From: Acidobacteriota bacterium
GTDB lineage: Bacteria; Acidobacteriota; Terriglobia; Terriglobales; SCQP01
DNA: 64,000 nucleotides
Reading direction: 5' to 3'
Assembly: GCA_027459505.1 (NCBI GenBank)
Contig: DAIDIE010000043.1
Location: forward strand, 1 to 64,000
The notes under the pieces are model-generated. The model was not told the DNA's origin. It saw nothing but the letters and a program-made list of their open reading frames with translations, and did no database searches. Positions 26,475-35,928 of the stretch are shown one piece after another. A program made the position numbers and the translations under genes. Position 1 is the first letter of the stretch, and each line of letters starts with the position of its first letter.

Positions 26475-26960
26475 ATGAGCTATCGCCGCAACCTGCTTCG
26501 GCTCGGAACTGCTGCCCTCCTGCTGCTGGCAATGGCGGGCTGTTCCGGCTGTGTGGCGAACACGTATATCGCTCCGGGTAGCCGTCCCTCGGCGGACGTG
26601 CAGCCCTACGCGCATCCTGATTTCTGGGCACTTTTGCCCGGCAGGTGGCGAGTAGATGACGTCCGGCATTCGGAAAACCGCATGGCGGCTTCCGATTTGG
26701 TTTCGCAATCGGCGAACGTAGTTGGAGTGCCGGGCTGGAAAGCGTTTCAATTTCGCGTCGTGGGGAACAACAAGGGCGCGCTTACGCTTGTAAACGGCCG
26801 CCGCCGGGCGCAACTGGATTACCACGTGGAGGGCAATCAGTTGGCGGTGGGCCCTCCAGGTCCACATCTGGGGCACGAGCACTGGGAAATGACCTATACC
26901 AAGGGCGTGCTGCTGCTGCGCTCCCTACTGGACGGCGACACGATTATGCTGGTGCGGTGA
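26475..26960 (+). CDS. Small predicted lipoprotein, function unknown
   Basis: 161 residues from ATG 26475 with AGGGA just upstream. Basic N-terminus, hydrophobic core and lipobox LAMAGC mark a lipoprotein signal; two further Cys (CSGC) follow. The mature part holds 'HPDFWALLPGRWRVDDVRHS' and 'LDYHVEGNQLAVGPPGPHLG', reminiscent of lipocalin-like or 'lipoprotein of unknown function' beta folds. It starts about 50 bp after relA and may be co-transcribed, but no functional link is implied. No family was recognised. Confidence 0.65.
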   Translation: MSYRRNLLRLGTAALLLLAMAGCSGCVANTYIAPGSRPSADVQPYAHPDFWALLPGRWRVDDVRHSENRMAASDLVSQSANVVGVPGWKAFQFRVVGNNKGALTLVNGRRRAQLDYHVEGNQLAVGPPGPHLGHEHWEMTYTKGVLLLRSLLDGDTIMLVR

Positions 26961-27018
26961 AGATGTTCCCATTCACCCATCCATGCGGCATCGCCGGGTT
27001 AGCACCTCAGCGCAACGC

Positions 27019-28602
27019 TCAATCAGCAGCTTTCTCGTAGAGAGCGCGCTGTTGCCGCGCGAGTTCCTGAAAGCGGACAACGGCGGACGACCGTGGCCGC
27101 GTAATCGAGCGCGTGGCGGCTGGTACATCACTGATCGCGGCGCCTCCAGCCTTTTCCCAAGCCAGCAGCGCGGCTCCGCGCAGTGAGGTTTCGGCAACCC
27201 GCATGAGATGGATGGGTGAATTGAGCGCGTCGGCCAGCATTTGCCGCCAGGCGGCGGAGTGGGCAATGGCGGCGCCGCCCGCCCGTATCTCGCTGGCGCC
27301 GGTTGCTACCACGGATTTCTGTCTGAGACATTGATCGAGGTCGTCATGCAGCCACGCTAGTTGCAGGGTGACCGCCTCCAGCGAAGCGTGCAGAAGATCG
27401 ATCGAGGTTGTGGCCAGGGTGAGTCCGCTGATCAGCGCGCGGCGCTGGGGCCGCCACCCGGGACTGCGCTCGCCCGCGAAAAATGGCAGTAAGGTGAGCC
27501 CGTGCTGGCCGGGAGTGCGGCGGCTGAGCAAACGATCCAGCCAGGGGCCCTCCTGCGATTCCAGTTCGCCGCTGCTGCCGCTGCGTGGGGGGCGCGGCAA
27601 GGCGAGCGTTTCACGCGCCCAGCGGTACAGGTTGCCCCCCTCACTCAGAGCCCCACCGAGCACGTGCCGCTCGTTGTCAACCACGTAGCGGAACAACGAT
27701 CGGGGCAGACGTACCTGGTACGCGGCGGGAATAATTCTGCGCATGGCGCTGGAGGTGCCGATGGTGAGGGCGGTTCGATGGGTGCCCACCGCACCGGAGC
27801 CCACATTGGCGCAGGCGCCATCTCCCCACGAGCCGTACCAGGGCGTTTTTGCCAGTCTGGGCCATCGCCGGGCGAGCGGGGCACGCAGCGCCGCGGGGCT
27901 ATTCCAAAGTCCAGGAAGTTGCGTGGGGCGCAGGTGGAGCAAGTCCAGGGCTGCTGGATCCCAGACGCCAAGCCGCGGATTCCAGAGGCCGGAACCGGAG
28001 GCCACAGAAGCACTCGTCGTGGCTTCGCCGCACCAGCGCAGCATCAAGAAGTCGCTAAAAGCAATCCAGCGAACCTGGTGACCGCGCAAGCGCGGCTCGA
28101 CCGAACGCAGCCAGGTGATCTTGGCGGGAAAAAAGCTGGAATAGAGCGGCGCGCCGGTACGCTGATGCAGTTGCCCCGGGCTCAGCCGATGCTCCCGCAG
28201 CATCCGGAGCAACTCGGGAAGTGCGGCTTCGCTCCTGGTATCCGCCCACAGCAGGCAGGGAGTGATGGGCTTGGCAGCTACATCGAGGGCGATGAGGCTA
28301 TGCCAAAAACTGGAGATACCCACGCCGGCAATCTGCGCGCCCCGTGCCGCTGACGTCGAGAAAAGTTGATCGATGCAGCGTTCGGTAATGCGCAGAAGCT
28401 TGTCAGCGGCGATCCAGACACCCCCATCGGCGTGAACTTCCGGTTGGTAAGCCATGCTCACGGCGCCGCCGGGAAGAGGGCTTCCGTCGCGTCCGCACAG
28501 GGCCGCCCGCACGGAAGAACTGCCAATATCAATGGCCAACACGGATTGCACTTCGGAGGAGCGAAGCGGACGGCTGGATCTGGGTTTGGATCGTGAAGGC
28601 AT
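27019..28602 (-). CDS. FGGY-family carbohydrate kinase (gluconokinase-like)
   Basis: About 527 residues from ATG 28602; an in-frame GTG at 28635 is possible. The N-terminal ATPase-fold signature 'LAIDIGSSSVRAALCGRDGS' and the second domain ('LTIGTSSAMRRIIP', 'LTLLPFFAGERSPGWRPQRR', 'VATGASEIRAGGAAI', 'SLRGAALLAWEKAG') follow FGGY kinase order. Substrate is a sugar or polyol; 'GISSFWHSLIALD' and the FAGERSPGW segment are most like gluconate/xylulose-type members, which is weak evidence. It phosphorylates the sugar with ATP in the cytoplasm. It is divergent from the sensor kinase gene that follows. Confidence 0.87.
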   Translation of the reverse strand: MPSRSKPRSSRPLRSSEVQSVLAIDIGSSSVRAALCGRDGSPLPGGAVSMAYQPEVHADGGVWIAADKLLRITERCIDQLFSTSAARGAQIAGVGISSFWHSLIALDVAAKPITPCLLWADTRSEAALPELLRMLREHRLSPGQLHQRTGAPLYSSFFPAKITWLRSVEPRLRGHQVRWIAFSDFLMLRWCGEATTSASVASGSGLWNPRLGVWDPAALDLLHLRPTQLPGLWNSPAALRAPLARRWPRLAKTPWYGSWGDGACANVGSGAVGTHRTALTIGTSSAMRRIIPAAYQVRLPRSLFRYVVDNERHVLGGALSEGGNLYRWARETLALPRPPRSGSSGELESQEGPWLDRLLSRRTPGQHGLTLLPFFAGERSPGWRPQRRALISGLTLATTSIDLLHASLEAVTLQLAWLHDDLDQCLRQKSVVATGASEIRAGGAAIAHSAAWRQMLADALNSPIHLMRVAETSLRGAALLAWEKAGGAAISDVPAATRSITRPRSSAVVRFQELARQQRALYEKAAD

Positions 28603-28770
28603 GCGGTACTCGCTCTTGCTGACTGCCCGCGCCACAGCGAGCCCTGCCTCCTATTGTAAATTCGTGTCTGGCCTTAAAGTATTGGCGTAGGAGCATTCCA
28701 ACTGACCCCGGCATCCAATTCCGTTCAACAGCCCCCGCAACCGGCTCCGCCCGACAGGAGCAAGGAAGCT

Positions 28771-30255
28771 TTGCCGGCGCCGGTGGTCGCGGTGGACCGG
28801 CGCGTTCACCGGCGGCTCATTGCAGGCGTGGGAACCATGCTGCTGCTCTTGCTGGTGTTCGCGTTTTACACGCTGCGGCAAATGCGGCAGTTGCGCACGC
28901 TGCAGGAGCAGGTGGTACGGAACAGTCGTGAGGACACGCTGCAACTGCTGCGCATCCAGCAGGACACCTACGCGCTCTCGCTGGCGGTGCGCGACATGGC
29001 CACCAGTCCGGAGATGGCGACCACCCAGGGGCAGCAGAGTCATGTCCCGCTGGAGTTTTGGGGACTGCAATTCCGCCACTTGCGCATCGATCTGAATCAG
29101 GCGCTCAAAATGGAGCGGCGGCTCACCCCCGGCGGACATCGCGCGGAACAGCGCGAACAGCTCGCCCTTGTTTTACAGCAATTCTGGTCCATCAGTGACC
29201 AGGTTTTTCAATTGGCGCGGCGCGGTTACCCAACTCAGGCGCAGGAGCTGGCGGCGCGGGAATTGGATCCGCAACGCGTGGCCATCCACAACCTGGTGCG
29301 ACAATGGCTGCGCGAAAACGACCGTTCCGAACGTGCCGCCGAGGCGCAGATGCGGGGGATTTACGGTCATGTAACCCGGAACCTGCTGCTGTTGACCATG
29401 CTGCTGTTTTTGCTGGGCAGCGCGGTCGCGGTCTGGGCGATCCGGGCCAACCGGGCCTCTTTTGAAGAGGTCCGGGGGTTGGCGAGCCAGTTGGAGCACC
29501 ATTCCCGGCAATTGGAAGCGTTGAGTTGGCGCCTATTAAACGTCCAGGAAGAAACGCTGAAGCGGGTATCACGCGACCTGCACGACGAGTTTGGCCAGCT
29601 CATGACCGCGCTGGGAGCGGCGCTGGCCCGCACCGAGCAGCGTGCGCGCGCGGCGCTCAACGATTTGCCCGCGGAACGCGCCGCCATCATCCTGGACGAC
29701 ATCCGTCAGGCGCGCAGCCTGGCCCAGGATACGCAACAGAAAATCCGGGGCCTTTCGCAACTACTCCGGCCCACCATCCTTGACGATTTCGGTCTGGAAA
29801 AGACCCTGCAATGGTATGCCGGAGAATTCACCCGCAACACCGGCATCCAAACGCGCTTTGAACAGGCGGGCCCGATTCCGTTCATTCCCGCGGAAACCGC
29901 GATTCACCTGTATCGCATCGCGCAGGAGGCGCTCACCAATGTTGCCCGCCATTCCCAGGCCACCGAAGCTGACGTGGAACTGGTCTGCGCCGGGGAAGAC
30001 CTGCGCTTGCGCATCCACGACAATGGCCGAGGTTTTACCGCGGCTCCCGCCCTGGGCCGGGATGGAGGGCGCAGCGTGGGTTTGGTGAGCATGCGCGAGC
30101 GCGCCGAGCGCTTAGGGGGGCGGATCCATTTCGCTCCCGGTCCGGGTGGAACGGTGGAGGTGCACGTGCCTCTTCGTGCGCTGGCCAACGCCGCCGTGGG
30201 CGCGCCGGATGGGGACGCCGCGGAGCTGAATACCGGTCAGCACTCCGGCGCCTGA
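28771..30255 (+). CDS. Transmembrane sensor histidine kinase, NarX-like (HisKA_3)
   Basis: 494 residues from TTG 28771 (AAGGAAG upstream); the frame is open to a CTG at 28702 preceded by GTAGGAG, giving a possible 23-residue N-terminal extension. TM1 is 'LIAGVGTMLLLLLVFAFYTL', a periplasmic four-helix-like sensor region spans about 40-205, and TM2 is about 208-228. The HisKA_3 box 'VSRDLHDEFGQLMTALGAAL' holds the phospho-His. The HATPase_c domain shows 'RIAQEALTNVARHSQATEAD' and 'IHDNGRGF'. It lies 70 bp upstream of its evident partner response regulator. Signal unknown. Confidence 0.92.
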   Translation: MPAPVVAVDRRVHRRLIAGVGTMLLLLLVFAFYTLRQMRQLRTLQEQVVRNSREDTLQLLRIQQDTYALSLAVRDMATSPEMATTQGQQSHVPLEFWGLQFRHLRIDLNQALKMERRLTPGGHRAEQREQLALVLQQFWSISDQVFQLARRGYPTQAQELAARELDPQRVAIHNLVRQWLRENDRSERAAEAQMRGIYGHVTRNLLLLTMLLFLLGSAVAVWAIRANRASFEEVRGLASQLEHHSRQLEALSWRLLNVQEETLKRVSRDLHDEFGQLMTALGAALARTEQRARAALNDLPAERAAIILDDIRQARSLAQDTQQKIRGLSQLLRPTILDDFGLEKTLQWYAGEFTRNTGIQTRFEQAGPIPFIPAETAIHLYRIAQEALTNVARHSQATEADVELVCAGEDLRLRIHDNGRGFTAAPALGRDGGRSVGLVSMRERAERLGGRIHFAPGPGGTVEVHVPLRALANAAVGAPDGDAAELNTGQHSGA

Positions 30256-30325
30256 CCGGAAATCAGCCCCCGCTGCGTTCGCTCCGGTTGCTGTTTACGT
30301 CGCATACCGCCTACAATGTCCCGGA

Positions 30326-30985
30326 ATGTCTGAGAATCCGATTCGTGTCGTGTTGGTGGAAGATCACACCCTGGTGCGTCAGGGTTTCCGGCGTTTATTG
30401 GAAGACAATGCGCGCCTGAAGGTGGTCGGTGAGGGCGGTACCGGGCTGGAGGCCATTGCTCTGGCTGAGGAGTTGCGTCCCGACATCATGTTGCTGGATA
30501 TGGCCATGCCCGAACTCAACGGCATGGAGGCGGCGGAAAAGATTTCCCGTCTGCAGCCCCAGATCAAACTGATCATCCTCAGCATGTATTCGGATGAGGC
30601 CTATGTGCGCCAAGCGCTGCGGGTCGGCGTCAAAGGCTACCTGCTGAAGGACGCGCTGGATCTGGATCTCGCACAGGCCGTGCTGCGCGTCGCGCAAGGG
30701 CACACCTATTTAAGCCCGGGTATTTCCGATTTGCTGGTCACCGCGTTCCAGAAAGGCAATGCCGAAGCCGCCGATGATCCCTATGAACGCCTGACGCTGC
30801 GAGAAAAGCAGGTCCTGCAGTTGGTGGCGCAGGGCAACTCCAACAAAGAGATTGCTCAACTGCTCAACATCAGCCCCAATACCGTGGCCGTTCATCGCGC
30901 CAACCTGATGGAGACGCTGGGAATACATCGCACCGCCGAATTGGTGTTGTATGCGGTGAAAAAGGGCTTTATTAAGCCGCAGTGA
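30326..30985 (+). CDS. NarL/FixJ-type response regulator
   Basis: 219 residues. The receiver domain carries acidic residues ('VVLVEDHTLVRQGFRRLL'), phospho-Asp in 'PDIMLLDMAMPELNGMEA', and the conserved Lys in 'GVKGYLLKDA'. A LuxR-type HTH ends the protein ('LTLREKQVLQLVAQGNSNKE', 'IAQLLNISPNTVAVHRANLM'). It pairs with the upstream HisKA_3 kinase. The next genes on the strand, starting 217 bp away, encode the multiheme cytochrome system; control of it is possible but not shown. Confidence 0.95.
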   Translation: MSENPIRVVLVEDHTLVRQGFRRLLEDNARLKVVGEGGTGLEAIALAEELRPDIMLLDMAMPELNGMEAAEKISRLQPQIKLIILSMYSDEAYVRQALRVGVKGYLLKDALDLDLAQAVLRVAQGHTYLSPGISDLLVTAFQKGNAEAADDPYERLTLREKQVLQLVAQGNSNKEIAQLLNISPNTVAVHRANLMETLGIHRTAELVLYAVKKGFIKPQ

Positions 30986-31201
30986 GCGGGGTCACCAGCA
31001 ACGGCCGGAAGCTTCGACACCGGTCCATGCCGCCACTATGCGAGCAGCGGCAATTGCAGCCGGTCCTCTCCACCAGAACGCTCTTGACCGCCTACCATCT
31101 TTGAAGTTGACGCCTAGTCACTTTCCATTAGTGCTCCAGTCCGGTAGTGCGTTTACGATACAGGACATCTGCTACAACGATTTCAGCCGTTTCGAGGCCG
31201 A

Positions 31202-34087
31202 ATGACCCGTTCAGCCCTGCTGTTCGCCTTGTGCTTTGCCGTCGCCAGCGTGACGGCCGTCATATTGGTGGGCTTTCCCGCGCCCAATCTGCTCTTTGGG
31301 GTAGCGATCCTGGGCCATGCAGTGGCTGGCCTTCTGCTGCTTCCGCTGGCGGTGATGTTGTACCGCCGCCTGCGTTCCGAGCCTCTGGGGTGGGCGGGAG
31401 TGCTGAGTGGTCTCTTTTTTGTGGCAAGTGCGGGACTGGGGCTGTTTTTGGTCATTCGCGGCAACTACCACCAGCAGCATGCCGAATTGATGGCTCACCT
31501 GGTGTTTTCCGTTCTGCTGCTGATCTCGGGATTGCTGTGGATGTACCAAGCGGGATGGCTGGCGCCCCGGCTGCGCCTGGCGGTGAGCGGGGCGACAGTG
31601 CTGGCGCTGGTTATTCCGGCAGTGGCGTTGCTGTGGCGCCATTCGCATCCTTCGCCGGATTCGATCATCGTCAACCGGGTCTCCGGCTACGTTTCCATGG
31701 TTCAGGAGGACGGGGGCAAGGGACCATTCTTCCCATCCGGCGCGCACACCATCGGACCCAACGGCAAACGGGATGTGTTCCTTTCCGAGCACTTCTTTGA
31801 AAACTCAAAAAGCTGCGCCCGTTGTCATGCGCAGATTTACCGTGAGTGGAAGAGTTCGGCGCACCATTACGCCTCGTTCAATAATCAGTTTTATCGCGCC
31901 TCGATTGAGTACATGCAGCAGGTTCAGGGCAGCACCAAGCCCAGCCAGTGGTGCGCCGCGTGCCATGATTCGGCGGTCCTGTTCACCGGAAAATGGAAGA
32001 CGCCCATCAAATATCAGATTCATACCCCGGCGGCGCAGGCTGGCCTGGGCTGTCAAAGCTGCCACGCCGTAGTTCACATTCACAACACACTGGGAAACTC
32101 GGCGTTCACGCTGGAGGATCCGCCGCTGCATAAGCTGGCGGAGAGCAAGAATCCCTTTCTGCGCTTCGCGCACGACGCGGTGCTGCACCTGGACCCGCGG
32201 CCTCATGACGAGACATTCCTGAAACCCTTTGAGGTTAACCAGCCCTCGCAGTTCTGTTCCGCCTGCCACAAGGTGCACCTCGATGTTCCAGTGGATCATT
32301 ACCGCTGGTCGCGCGGGTTTGACGAATACGACAACTGGCAGGGGAGCGGCGTGAGCGGCCAGGGAGCGCGTTCGTTTTATTACCCGCCAAAGCCGCTGGT
32401 GTGTACGAGCTGCCATATGCCGCTCGTGCGGTCCAATGACCCGGCGGCACGCAACGGGTTTATTCGCTCGCACCGCTTCATTGCCGCCAACACGGCCGTT
32501 CCGTGGGCCAATGAAGACAAAAAGCAGCTTGCGGACGAGATCAAATTTCTGCAGGGCGCCGTCAGCACCGATATATTTGCGATTGCGCACACGGCGGCCC
32601 AGCCGAAAAAGCAAATCACCAACGACAACACCCCCAGCCAGGAGAGCATGTTCGGGCAGGGAGAAGAGTCCAGCGCCTCGCTGACGCCCTCACTGGTACA
32701 GAGTGGGGGGAAGGTTCGTGTGGACGCGCCGTTGAATGTGGTGCAACCGGTGCTGCACGCGGGGAGCAGCATCCGCGTCGACGTGGTGGAGCGCACGCTT
32801 CGCCTGGGACATTTCTTCCCCGGCGGCACAATAGACGCCGCGGATGTCTGGCTGGAGATGAAGGCCCTGGACGGCAAAGGACACCCCTTCTTTTGGAGCG
32901 GATTTCTACAGCCGGATGGCCACGTCGATCGCACGGCGCACTTCTACCGCGCCGTGCTGCTCGATGCGCATGGCAACGTCATCAACAAGCGCAATGCGTG
33001 GGCGGCGCGCACCGTCGTGTATGTGCACCTGATCCCGCCAGGGGCCGCCGACACCGTGCATTACCGCATCCGGATTCCCAAGAACATCACCGGCCCGGTC
33101 ACGCTGATCGCCAGGTTGCACTATCGCAAGTTCATCCGGGATTTCAGCAATTTTGCCTATGTCGGCAAAATGGATCCGGGCGCCTATACCCTCGACTACG
33201 ACGACCGCAAAATGTCTTTGGATGGTTCGCTGGCGGATGTATCGGGCAAACGTAAGCAAATCCCGCAACTTCCCATTGTGACCATTTCGGAAGACAAAGT
33301 GGTGCTGCCACTGCAAAATGGCAACCAGCTGTGGAAGAGCACCATGGCTGCGGCTCATGACGACCAGGTGCGCTTGCGCACGCGCTGGAACGATTACGGC
33401 ATTGGGCTGTTGTTGCAGGGCGATCTGACCGGCGCCCAGAATGCCTTTGAGCAGGTCACCAGGATTGACCCCAAATATGCCGACGGCTGGCTCAACGTGG
33501 CGCGGGTCAAGGTGCGAGAAGGGGAGACAGAACAGGCGAAGCCCTATCTCGCCAAGGCGCTGGCCCTCAGCCCCAATCTGCCTCGCGCCTGCTTTTTCCG
33601 CGCCGAGGTAGAGAAGGCCGATGGCAATTACGATGCCGCGCTCAAGGACTTGAACATCGTGCTGAAAGCGTTTCCGCAGGATCGCGTCGTGTTGAACCAG
33701 GCGGGACGAGTCCTGTTTTTGGAGCGGCATTACCACCGCGCCATTACGTACCTGTTGCGCTCGACGGCCGTCGATCCGGAGAATGTAGAGGCGCACTACG
33801 ACCTCATGTTGTGTTACCGGGGCGCGGGACAAATTTCGCAATCGCGGCTTGAGGAGCGGCTCTACGAACGTTTTAAGGCGGACGAGTCCTCCAAGGCGGT
33901 TGCGGGGGCATTTCTGCTCGCCCATCCCAATGCCAACAATGAGGCGCAACCGGTGCACGAGCACGGCAACGGCCTCACGGCGCGGCAGGATCAGCCGGCG
34001 CGCGGAGCGGCGATGCCGGTGATGGCAATATCGGTGGACGGAAGCGGGAAACGGCGCGCAGGCGCACCGGCGGGTGGAATGCGTTAG
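31202..34087 (+). CDS. Membrane-anchored pentaheme c-type cytochrome with C-terminal TPR domain
   Basis: 961 residues. The first 145 form about five hydrophobic helices ('LLFALCFAVASVTAVILVGF', 'VLLLISGLLWMYQAGWL'). Five CxxCH haem sites follow: CARCH (about 203), CAACH (250), CQSCH (282), CSACH (350) and CTSCH (399), each with the spacing of cytochrome c554-like multihaem domains. Residues 500-700 form a beta-rich domain ('RVDVVERTLRLGHFFPGGTI', 'FWSGFLQPDGHVDRTAHFYR'). The C-terminal 200 residues are TPRs ('GLLLQGDLTGAQNAFEQVTR', 'DPKYADGWLNVARVKVREGE', 'NYDAALKDLNIVLKAFPQDR'). Likely an electron-transfer protein on the outer face of the inner membrane. The next gene (CRTAC1) begins 68 bp later, a pairing often seen in Acidobacteria (recalled, not checked). 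Confidence 0.88.
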   Translation: MTRSALLFALCFAVASVTAVILVGFPAPNLLFGVAILGHAVAGLLLLPLAVMLYRRLRSEPLGWAGVLSGLFFVASAGLGLFLVIRGNYHQQHAELMAHLVFSVLLLISGLLWMYQAGWLAPRLRLAVSGATVLALVIPAVALLWRHSHPSPDSIIVNRVSGYVSMVQEDGGKGPFFPSGAHTIGPNGKRDVFLSEHFFENSKSCARCHAQIYREWKSSAHHYASFNNQFYRASIEYMQQVQGSTKPSQWCAACHDSAVLFTGKWKTPIKYQIHTPAAQAGLGCQSCHAVVHIHNTLGNSAFTLEDPPLHKLAESKNPFLRFAHDAVLHLDPRPHDETFLKPFEVNQPSQFCSACHKVHLDVPVDHYRWSRGFDEYDNWQGSGVSGQGARSFYYPPKPLVCTSCHMPLVRSNDPAARNGFIRSHRFIAANTAVPWANEDKKQLADEIKFLQGAVSTDIFAIAHTAAQPKKQITNDNTPSQESMFGQGEESSASLTPSLVQSGGKVRVDAPLNVVQPVLHAGSSIRVDVVERTLRLGHFFPGGTIDAADVWLEMKALDGKGHPFFWSGFLQPDGHVDRTAHFYRAVLLDAHGNVINKRNAWAARTVVYVHLIPPGAADTVHYRIRIPKNITGPVTLIARLHYRKFIRDFSNFAYVGKMDPGAYTLDYDDRKMSLDGSLADVSGKRKQIPQLPIVTISEDKVVLPLQNGNQLWKSTMAAAHDDQVRLRTRWNDYGIGLLLQGDLTGAQNAFEQVTRIDPKYADGWLNVARVKVREGETEQAKPYLAKALALSPNLPRACFFRAEVEKADGNYDAALKDLNIVLKAFPQDRVVLNQAGRVLFLERHYHRAITYLLRSTAVDPENVEAHYDLMLCYRGAGQISQSRLEERLYERFKADESSKAVAGAFLLAHPNANNEAQPVHEHGNGLTARQDQPARGAAMPVMAISVDGSGKRRAGAPAGGMR

Positions 34088-34155
34088 CGGCAAGCGGCGC
34101 AGCGCCGGTCCGCAGGGAATCAAGTCCAAAGAAGGATATCAAGAAGAGGTTATCA

Positions 34156-35928
34156 GTGAAGCTGACTCGTGCCGTACCCGTGCTGGTACTTTGTTTGATT
34201 GTGGCTGGTTGCCACCATAGCTCGCCCACCCGGAAGCCGGACTCCGGGCCGGTGGGGCAGGCCGCGGCGCCGGGCGCCGCCATCCCCGCCTCGCAGCTTT
34301 TACCCGCTCTTCGTCCGGTGCAGTTCATTGACGTTACCAGCCAGGCCGGTATTCATTTTCAGCACAATACCGGTGGCTTCGGAAAAATGTATTTGCCAGA
34401 AACCATGGGTTCCGGTGTCGCCTTCATCGACTACGACAACGACGGTTATCAGGACATTCTTCTTTTAAATGGGACCGATTGGCCAGGTCATCCTACCGCC
34501 TTGCACGGCAGCACCTGCAAGCTTTACCACAACAACGGTAACGGAACTTTTACCGACGTCACCCATAAGGCGGGCCTGGATATTCCCATGTATGCCATGG
34601 GAGTGGCTGTGGGCGATTATGACAACGACGGCTACGACGATCTCTACATCACCGCTTTAGGCGGCGATCACCTGTTCCATAACAACGGTAACGGCACGTT
34701 CACCGATGTGACGAAGAAGGCAGGGCTGGGTAACAAGGCTTTCGCAACCAGCGCCGCCTGGGTCGATTATGATCGCGATGGGCATTTGGATCTGTTCGTC
34801 GGCAACTACGTGCAGTGGACGCCACAGACCGATATTCGTTGCACGCTCGACGGTGTGCACAAATCCTTCTGTACCCCGGAGCGCTACAAAGGCGTTTCTC
34901 CCATCCTTTATCACAACAACGGCAACGGGACGTTTACGGATGTGACCAAAAAGGCGGGAATTTACGATCCCACCTGCAAATCGCTGGGCGTCTCCATCAT
35001 CGACTATGACGGCGATGGCTGGCCCGATATTTTCGTCGCCAATGATACTCAGCCCAACAAGCTCTACCGCAACAATCACAACGGGACGTTCACCGAGGAA
35101 GCGGTTTCCGCCGGTGTCGCTTTTAGCGAAGATGGTGTGGCGCGCGGCGGTATGGGCACCGATTCGGCCGACTATGACGGCAGCGGGCGATTCAGCCTGA
35201 TCATCGGAAATTTCTCTAACCAAATGATGGGCTTGTATCACAACGAGGGCAACGGATTATTTGTGGATCAGGCGCCGACCTCATCGGTGGGCCGCGCCAG
35301 TCTTTTGTCCCTGTCTTTCGGTACCTTCTTTTTTGATTACGACCTGGACGGCCGCCCGGATATCCTGGTCGCCAACGGCCACCTGGATCCCAACATCAGC
35401 AAGGTGCAGGCGCGCGTGTCCTATGCTGAAGCGCCGCTGCTGTTTCACAATCTCGGAAACGGGCACTTCAAAAACGTTGTGGATCAGGTTGGGGACCAAC
35501 TTAAACGGCCGATTGTCGCGCGCGGGGCGGCGTACGGGGATTACAACCTTGACGGCAACCTGGACGTGCTGATCAGCACCAATAACGGTCCCGCCTACCT
35601 TTTTGAAAACACCGGCAGCGGTAATGTGGCGCTCCGCATTAAGACCGTGGGCGTGAAAAGCAACCGCGACGGCATTGGCGCTCTGGTCAAAGTGAAGACC
35701 GCTATGGGCTGGCAGGAGCAGTACGTCAAAAGCGGATCGAGCTATTGTTCGGCCAGCGAGTTGCCGCTTACGTTCGGGCTGGGACAGCAAAGCGCCGCGC
35801 AGGAAGTAGTCATCATCTGGCCCAGCGGCCAGGTCGATCACCTGACGAATGTGGCGGGCCGGCAATTCATCACGGTTACGGAAGGGAAGGGTATCACCGC
35901 CAACCGTCCGTTGAATGGGAAGGCGTAA
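34156..35928 (+). CDS. CRTAC1-like lipoprotein (FG-GAP repeats plus ASPIC/UnbV)
   Basis: 590 residues. The N-terminal signal has the lipobox IVAGC. Repeated FG-GAP/VCBS blades carry Ca-type loops and the motif 'LYHNNGNGTFTDVT' ('DYDNDGYQDILL', 'DYDNDGYDDLYI', 'DYDRDGHLDLFV', 'DYDGDGWPDIFV', 'DYDLDGRPDILV', 'DYNLDGNLDVLI'). The C-terminus is the ASPIC/UnbV domain ('NRDGIGALVKVKTAMGWQEQ', 'SELPLTFGLGQQSAAQEVVI', 'IWPSGQVDHLTNV'). Extracytoplasmic beta-propeller of unknown ligand. It lies between the multihaem cytochrome and an amidohydrolase; its TAA overlaps the next ATG (TAATG), so the two are translationally coupled. Confidence 0.93.
   Translation: MKLTRAVPVLVLCLIVAGCHHSSPTRKPDSGPVGQAAAPGAAIPASQLLPALRPVQFIDVTSQAGIHFQHNTGGFGKMYLPETMGSGVAFIDYDNDGYQDILLLNGTDWPGHPTALHGSTCKLYHNNGNGTFTDVTHKAGLDIPMYAMGVAVGDYDNDGYDDLYITALGGDHLFHNNGNGTFTDVTKKAGLGNKAFATSAAWVDYDRDGHLDLFVGNYVQWTPQTDIRCTLDGVHKSFCTPERYKGVSPILYHNNGNGTFTDVTKKAGIYDPTCKSLGVSIIDYDGDGWPDIFVANDTQPNKLYRNNHNGTFTEEAVSAGVAFSEDGVARGGMGTDSADYDGSGRFSLIIGNFSNQMMGLYHNEGNGLFVDQAPTSSVGRASLLSLSFGTFFFDYDLDGRPDILVANGHLDPNISKVQARVSYAEAPLLFHNLGNGHFKNVVDQVGDQLKRPIVARGAAYGDYNLDGNLDVLISTNNGPAYLFENTGSGNVALRIKTVGVKSNRDGIGALVKVKTAMGWQEQYVKSGSSYCSASELPLTFGLGQQSAAQEVVIIWPSGQVDHLTNVAGRQFITVTEGKGITANRPLNGKA

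Noticed and set aside
32906-34129. A 407-codon open frame on the minus strand
   Set aside because: Antisense to the multihaem cytochrome gene; sequence is Arg/His-rich with no recognisable motif.
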